From NCBI GenBank assembly GCA_964403545.1, contig CAYOGN010000160.1:1-18118 (forward strand): DNA of 18,118 nucleotides, given 5' to 3'. The position numbers and the translations under genes are program-made. This DNA is from VYFG01 sp964403545 (GTDB taxonomy: Bacteria > Pseudomonadota > Gammaproteobacteria > Arenicellales > Poriferihabitantaceae). The notes under the pieces are model-generated. The model saw only the letters and a list, made by a program, of their open reading frames with translations, searched no databases and was not told the DNA's origin. Below, piece by piece: positions 14,091 to 18,118 of this stretch (its first letter is position 1; each line of letters begins with the position of its first letter).

Positions 14091-14303
14091 GGTGATCATA
14101 CAGGATCAGCGATTCTTTGGCTTTTCGCATCAAGGCACAGCTCGAAGCCAATGGTTGTTCTCCTGGCAAGGGCTGAAACACCGAGGCAGGAAGGCCACAG
14201 AATCGCCCAAAGGGTTGATCTGTCAACGTCTATGACGTTAATACGCCTAACCATGAACGCTGACAGATCAACTGATACTGTATGATCACCTTGACGGACT
14301 ACT
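14078..14303. repeat. large palindromic element E2 (226 bp), three-branched
   Basis: The outer stem pairs 14082-14103 perfectly with 14278-14299 (22 bp), then continues inward across one mismatch with five more pairs (14105-14109 with 14272-14276). Two internal hairpins follow. The first pairs 14109-14126 with 14189-14206 with one mismatch and two wobbles; the second pairs 14214-14225 with 14261-14272 (12 bp perfect). AACGTC-TAT-GACGTT (14225-14239) offers a smaller hairpin in the loop. Read on the minus strand, it begins AGTAGTCCGTCAAGGT, as in E1. It fills most of the 325-nt gap between mutM and the reductase gene. Short ORFs crossing it show no recognisable protein. Confidence 0.85.
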
Positions 14304-14319
14304 GATACCGCAATCCAAT
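14291..14319 (+). promoter_or_regulatory. possible reductase promoter using the right arm of E2
   Basis: TTGACG (14291-14296, inside E2), 17 nt, then TCCAAT (14314-14319); 5 of 6 and 4 of 6 matches. The start point would fall at or within a base or two of the ATG at 14327, implying a nearly leaderless mRNA; no Shine-Dalgarno precedes that ATG. Confidence 0.25.
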
Positions 14320-14326
14320 ACAAAAT

Positions 14327-15346
14327 ATGTCATTCACTGTTACCAATCGACGCAACGAAGGAAGTTTTAGCTGCAAGCAGGGGGAAACCATTCTGGATGC
14401 TGCATTGCGGGATAACCGCATCTACCCTTACGGCTGTCGGAGTGGGGTATGCGGCGCCTGTAAATGTGATCTGGTGAGCGGAATCGTTGACTATGGCGAT
14501 TACGAGGATTTCGCCCTCAGCGAAGACGAAAAACTGTCCGGTAAAGTCCTCATCTGTCAGGCAATCGCGCTTGAAAACGTGACCATTGATGTCGACGAGG
14601 TCATGTCCGGGCAAAATATCCAGATCAAAATGATGCCTTGTCGAGTGAGCCAGATGGAACGCCTGGCTGAGGATGTAATACGACTTTTTCTGGTTCTTCC
14701 GAAAACCCAGGAATTCAATTATATCGCGGGACAATACATTGATATCTTAATGAAAGACGGTCAGCGACGAAGTTTTTCAATCGCAAATCAGCCAGCTCTG
14801 GCAAAAGATCAGGGTCTTGAGTTGCATATCCGACATGTCCCTGAAGGTCAGTTCACCTCGCGGGTATTTGATTCCATGAAACCGCGTGATCTTTTACGCC
14901 TTGAAGGCCCTTTCGGCACTTACTTTATGCAGACGGAAGTCAGTCGCCCCATTATCATGATTGCGGGCGGCACAGGATTTTCTCCCATCAAAGGATTAAT
15001 CGAGCACGCGATGTCTGAAGATCCAGGCTACAGTATTCACCTGTTTTGGGGGGCACGAGATCAACAGGATCTTTATCTTGATAGCCTCGTGCAAGATTGG
15101 CAACAGCAATATCCAAATTTCAAATACACCCCGGTTCTGTCTGAGTCAGGTTCAGCCACATGGAGCGGCGAAACTGGCTGGGTGCATGAAAGCGTAGTAA
15201 ACAGCTATCAGACTTTTGGAGATTTCGACATTTATGCCAGCGGCCCTCCGATAATGATCGATGCAATCCGGAGCAGTCTCTCGTCCAGGGGAATGCAAAT
15301 AGAAAACTTCTACTTCGACTCTTTCGATTATGCTGCAGCAGGTTGA
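14327..15346 (+). CDS. 2Fe-2S / FAD NAD(P)H-dependent reductase (CDP-6-deoxy-3,4-glucoseen reductase-like)
   Basis: The 339-residue product fuses a plant-type ferredoxin domain (residues 1 to about 90) to a ferredoxin-NADP-reductase module. Iron-sulfur ligands are C37, C42, C45 and C77. The FAD-binding motif is RRSFS (R147-S151), and the NAD(P)-binding loop is AGGTGFSPI (G214-P220). The C-terminal YASGPP has Ser305 where many relatives have Cys. The architecture matches AscD/E3-type CDP-6-deoxy-3,4-glucoseen reductases and multicomponent oxygenase reductases. No deoxysugar genes are nearby, so a general flavin or electron-transfer role is more likely than the sugar pathway. Related genes often lie close to rho or ubiD in pseudomonads; no ubiD is in this window. 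Confidence 0.85.
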   Translation: MSFTVTNRRNEGSFSCKQGETILDAALRDNRIYPYGCRSGVCGACKCDLVSGIVDYGDYEDFALSEDEKLSGKVLICQAIALENVTIDVDEVMSGQNIQIKMMPCRVSQMERLAEDVIRLFLVLPKTQEFNYIAGQYIDILMKDGQRRSFSIANQPALAKDQGLELHIRHVPEGQFTSRVFDSMKPRDLLRLEGPFGTYFMQTEVSRPIIMIAGGTGFSPIKGLIEHAMSEDPGYSIHLFWGARDQQDLYLDSLVQDWQQQYPNFKYTPVLSESGSATWSGETGWVHESVVNSYQTFGDFDIYASGPPIMIDAIRSSLSSRGMQIENFYFDSFDYAAAG

Positions 15347-15426
15347 TCCTGACTGCAAATTGCCAGATTTCACTGCTGGTCGCACCTGACGCGAAAAGGG
15401 ATATTTTGTAAAATTAGGAACCTGTA

Positions 15427-17073
15427 GTGGCAATACATTTATCGCTGTCAAAACGCACCGTCGTAACGGGTTTGGCTGTATTTACCGTTCTACAGATCGT
15501 CCACTCTACTACGTTCGCTGCTGAAAACCTTCCACAGCAGATGCCAGGAGCAATTCCTGTGAGCAGCGCAGATATCACCGCAGATTCCACCTTATTCATT
15601 CCGCCAGCGGGTACAGCAAAATCCATCCGCCATCAACTGCAACCTGTTGACTGCTGGTTTACGGTCACCGAGAGCGCGCCAAAAACGGAGTGCTTCAGAA
15701 TGTACGTACCGGAAAACCATGACCAGGATACCGGTCGTGTCATTAATTTTCCGGTGATCAAGCTATCCATCCGCTTTGGCGTGTCTGCAAAAACACCGGT
15801 GTTACACCTTGGTGGCGGCGGACCGGGGAACCCCATGGGATTCGATACTGCCAGTATCAATGACTGGTTATGGGACTGGCATCAGCAGATGTCTGTTGGA
15901 GACTATCGCGACCTCTATCTGATCGATCCGCGTGGGGTTGGGCTAGCCGAACCGGTTATGGTGTGTAGCGAATATATACCTGCATTTCTCCAGTCCATTG
16001 GCCGCAACTTGACCATAGAGGAAGAAATCAGCTGGAATACCGAGATCAACAAGCAGTGTGTAGAGCGCCTCAACAGTCAAGGTATTGAACTGGCGACCTA
16101 CAACAGTCTCAGTGTAGCGAGAGATATTGAATTGCTGCGTCAGTCTCTCGGGATCGATAAGTGGAATTTGTACGGAGTGTCATATGGGTCGCGGTACGCA
16201 CTGACCCTGGCCAGAGAATATCCGCAGACCATTGAATCAATGGTGCTTGATGCCGCTGTTTTCCCCAACATTCGATATATGGATAACTATGCGGACAATC
16301 TTGAAAATGCGTTCAGTCGCCTTATTAAATATTGTCACAATTCCGCACCCTGTAATAACGCCCTGCCGGAAGCCGGACTACGGTTCTGGGCAATGGTCAG
16401 AAAACTGGAGAGTGATCCTGTGCGCGCAACTGTTCTCCTCCCCCAGCAGCAAGAATCGGAAACCATGCAAAAGGTTGATCTGGTGCTAAATGGAGACCGA
16501 TTCCTCAGTATTATTTATAACGCTCTGTATGATGCCGACCAGTATCAGGATTTGCCTGCTATTCTCAACAGCCTTGAAAACGGTGAACTGGGCCAGTTTG
16601 AAAGTAATGTCCTGGACTGGCTTCAGTTCCAGACTGATGAAGATTATGGTGATGCCAGTGCAGCGGCCCACTATTGTTACGAAGAATCACCCTTTATTGA
16701 CTACGACAAAGCCATTCGTGAAGCCCTGGGACTACGAAAGGAACTGCGGGAATCGGCAGTGGCACTGCTCGAATTCAACCGCGATCAGTGTGCATGGTGG
16801 CCAGTTCCAGCGGCTGCTCAAAAGGAAGGAGAACCTGTTGTTACCAGCGTCCCCACCCTGATATTGCACGGTGCTCTGGATCCGGTACTGCCGGTGGAGA
16901 ATATTAAACAGCAACTACAGAATTTCTCCGCCGTAGACTATGAAATTTTTGCCGATAAATCTCATAGTATCGTTGGCGTGCATCCTTGTGGAGAACCCAT
17001 GGCGAGCGCGTTTTATAATTACAAGCTGTCGTTTCGATCGCACATCAATTGCCAGGATGATTTTCGTCCATGA
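15427..17073 (+). CDS. secreted alpha/beta-hydrolase peptidase (S33, tripeptidyl-aminopeptidase-like)
   Basis: The 548-residue product has a signal peptide (SKR, then a hydrophobic stretch to about residue 31, ending FAA) and an alpha/beta-hydrolase fold. The oxyanion region is LHLGGGGPGNP (about 127-136). The nucleophile elbow is GVSYGS with S252. The acid is probably D485 in LHGALDPVLP, and the base H513 in DKSHSIV. A large cap domain lies between the elbow and the acid. This layout fits the S33 proline-iminopeptidase / tripeptidyl aminopeptidase group, which trims peptides from the N-terminus; activity on other esters is possible. The GTG start is supported by AGGAA at 15416-15420, 6 nt upstream. 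Its TGA overlaps the ATG of a 21-codon ORF (ATGA at 17070). Confidence 0.85.
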   Translation: MAIHLSLSKRTVVTGLAVFTVLQIVHSTTFAAENLPQQMPGAIPVSSADITADSTLFIPPAGTAKSIRHQLQPVDCWFTVTESAPKTECFRMYVPENHDQDTGRVINFPVIKLSIRFGVSAKTPVLHLGGGGPGNPMGFDTASINDWLWDWHQQMSVGDYRDLYLIDPRGVGLAEPVMVCSEYIPAFLQSIGRNLTIEEEISWNTEINKQCVERLNSQGIELATYNSLSVARDIELLRQSLGIDKWNLYGVSYGSRYALTLAREYPQTIESMVLDAAVFPNIRYMDNYADNLENAFSRLIKYCHNSAPCNNALPEAGLRFWAMVRKLESDPVRATVLLPQQQESETMQKVDLVLNGDRFLSIIYNALYDADQYQDLPAILNSLENGELGQFESNVLDWLQFQTDEDYGDASAAAHYCYEESPFIDYDKAIREALGLRKELRESAVALLEFNRDQCAWWPVPAAAQKEGEPVVTSVPTLILHGALDPVLPVENIKQQLQNFSAVDYEIFADKSHSIVGVHPCGEPMASAFYNYKLSFRSHINCQDDFRP

Positions 17074-17135
17074 AAATTGATATCATTCGGTTCCAAACCC
17101 AATTTTCCGGTTCACTTTTGTTTCCTTTTTTATGA
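17070..17135 (+). other. 21-codon ORF bridging two genes by ATGA overlaps
   Basis: ATG at 17070-17072 overlaps the peptidase stop, and TGA at 17133-17135 overlaps the ATG of the next gene, both as ATGA. The peptide would be MKIDIIRFQT followed by QFSGSLLFPFL. It has no recognised similarity and may only serve to carry ribosomes across the gap; it could also be chance. Confidence 0.25.
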
Positions 17136-18118
17136 CTCGTTTCCTGTTCCTCCCGGAGTGGCTACACCAACGGCTACCCGCAGTGGTCATCGGATTAATT
17201 TTGTCCGTACTCTACCTGTATGTTTTTGCGTTCAAGTCTTACTTTGAAATAAACCTGGAAACCACTGTGGAACGAAATACAGATTTCAAAGTTTTCTGGG
17301 CCTCGGAAAACACAGGATATAGCGAGTCTCGCAGCAGTCGGCTAAGAATTCATAGGGGCGACTATCATCTAAAAATGCATCTTGGGGACCTTAGTAATGT
17401 TCGTAAACTGAGGATTGATCCCATCGCTTACTATGGACCAGTAACAATTAGATCGTTCTCACTCAGTCAGAGAGGGTACAAAAACATCACTCTTGGCCCG
17501 AACCAGCTTGAACAGTTAAAACCATTTAACCAGATCAAATCACTAGAGCTTTTAGCCGATGGTCTGTTAATCAATACCGATGGAAAGGATGGCAATCTCG
17601 AATTTCGATTCGTCCCTGAGCGCAGCGGAGAATTCCCCTGGGTTGATGCACTGATCGTTTTGCTGATCATGTTCATTTGTATCGGTTTGCAAAAAACTTT
17701 CGCCACCCTGCAAACCAATCAAAACTATATCGTCGTATGTTTGACTTCTGCGGTAATTCTCGCCGCCGTCATGGCCATTATTACTACCATCCATGTCCAT
17801 CCTGATGAGAGGGTCCATCTTGAAGCGGTTAAATACTATGGAAACCACTTTCTGCCTCCCGCCGTAGACTCTCCTGAAATAAAGAACAGTTTTAGTGATT
17901 ATGGCAAGTCCCGCCTCAGTACTTACGAGATTTATTACCCGTTAGCGGGTTACTTCACCCGGGTCATTTCTCCTTTCAGGCTATCAACGCTAACCGCTGC
18001 CCGGACATTCAGTGTATTGTTATTCGCCGGGTTGTTATTGCTTGCGGTAACACGACCAAAATTCCGGTATTTCGCTTTACCGCTCCTGATTTCACCACAG
18101 ATCTGGTACCTCTATAGC
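17132..18118 (+). CDS. polytopic membrane protein, GT-C glycosyltransferase-like (3' end outside window)
   Basis: The frame stays open for 329 codons to the window edge. Residues 14-33 form a membrane segment, followed by about 135 residues of soluble, probably extracytoplasmic sequence rich in beta-type patterns (HRGDYHLKMHLGDL, GPVTIRSFSLSQRG). Membrane segments follow at about 171-187 and 199-222, then a loop with HPDERVHLEAVKYYG (D225, E226), and more membrane segments near the end. An acidic pair followed by a His a few residues later in the first large outer loop is typical of GT-C enzymes and of DUF2142-type proteins that use lipid-linked sugars. Exact family is not recognised. No Shine-Dalgarno is present; the ATG overlaps the stop of a 21-codon ORF, suggesting coupling. 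Confidence 0.6.
   Translation, partial: MTRFLFLPEWLHQRLPAVVIGLILSVLYLYVFAFKSYFEINLETTVERNTDFKVFWASENTGYSESRSSRLRIHRGDYHLKMHLGDLSNVRKLRIDPIAYYGPVTIRSFSLSQRGYKNITLGPNQLEQLKPFNQIKSLELLADGLLINTDGKDGNLEFRFVPERSGEFPWVDALIVLLIMFICIGLQKTFATLQTNQNYIVVCLTSAVILAAVMAIITTIHVHPDERVHLEAVKYYGNHFLPPAVDSPEIKNSFSDYGKSRLSTYEIYYPLAGYFTRVISPFRLSTLTAARTFSVLLFAGLLLLAVTRPKFRYFALPLLISPQIWYLYS

Noticed and set aside
14008..14323. Short ORFs of 72-104 codons crossing element E2 on both strands
   Set aside because: They are by-products of the palindrome; no recognisable protein features, and the stems explain the sequence better.
15386..15414. CTGACG-17-TAAAAT as promoter of the S33 peptidase gene
   Set aside because: Its start point would fall at about 15421, downstream of the AGGAA ribosome binding site at 15416-15420 that supports the GTG start; the two cannot both be used.
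1..18118. CRISPR arrays, tRNA or rRNA genes, complete insertion sequences
   Set aside because: No regularly spaced direct repeats, no cloverleaf or rRNA sequence, and no transposase gene were found.

Overview
The window reads as chromosomal DNA of a gammaproteobacterium with moderate GC. Evidence is the divergent rhlB | trxA-rho arrangement known from enterobacteria and pseudomonads, rpmE close behind rho, a zinc-type bL31, C5-pathway hemL, ParE of the Escherichia/Pseudomonas type, and an outer-membrane barrel protein ending in Phe. The DUF3604 protein and the S33-type secreted peptidase are common in marine heterotrophic gammaproteobacteria, so a marine lineage is plausible but not shown.

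Layout. 1-1013 (-): 3'-truncated DUF3604 exported protein. 1014-1245: divergent region with two unrelated tandem repeats that share an 11-bp period. 1246-3624 (+): parE, then a long leader and a CspA-family gene. 3770-9243 (-): hemL, prmB, a staphylococcal-nuclease-like protein, rpmE, rho and trxA; rpmE, the nuclease gene, prmB and hemL are tightly packed (overlaps or a 31-nt gap) and may share the rpmE promoter, while trxA and rho each have their own plausible promoter. 9372-10871 (+): rhlB. 10961-12190 (-): outer-membrane porin-like protein behind a near-consensus sigma70 promoter. 12509-14001 (-): mutM and a membrane-anchored BON-like protein. 14327-18118 (+): an FNR-type 2Fe-2S flavin reductase, a secreted alpha/beta-hydrolase peptidase, and the start of a polytopic GT-C-like membrane protein.

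Most of the window is housekeeping: DNA topology (ParE), DNA repair (MutM), transcription termination and RNA decay (Rho, RhlB), ribosome assembly (bL31, PrmB), redox (Trx) and heme synthesis (HemL).

The most unusual structure is a pair of large, multi-stem palindromic elements, E1 (12323-12513) and E2 (14078-14303). They differ over most of their length but share the terminus AGTAGTCCG..C..AAGGT and an internal GCAAGGGCTG. They look like two diverged members of one MITE-like or structured-RNA family. E1 supplies the stop codon of the BON-like gene. E2 sits between two divergent genes and carries an outward-facing TTGACG in each arm. Other points of interest are three inverted repeats after trxA, a C-rich G-poor rho leader without rhoL, a Q/R repeat in an N-terminal extension of Rho, a GC-rich discriminator at the rpmE promoter, and two consecutive ATGA overlaps around a 21-codon ORF.
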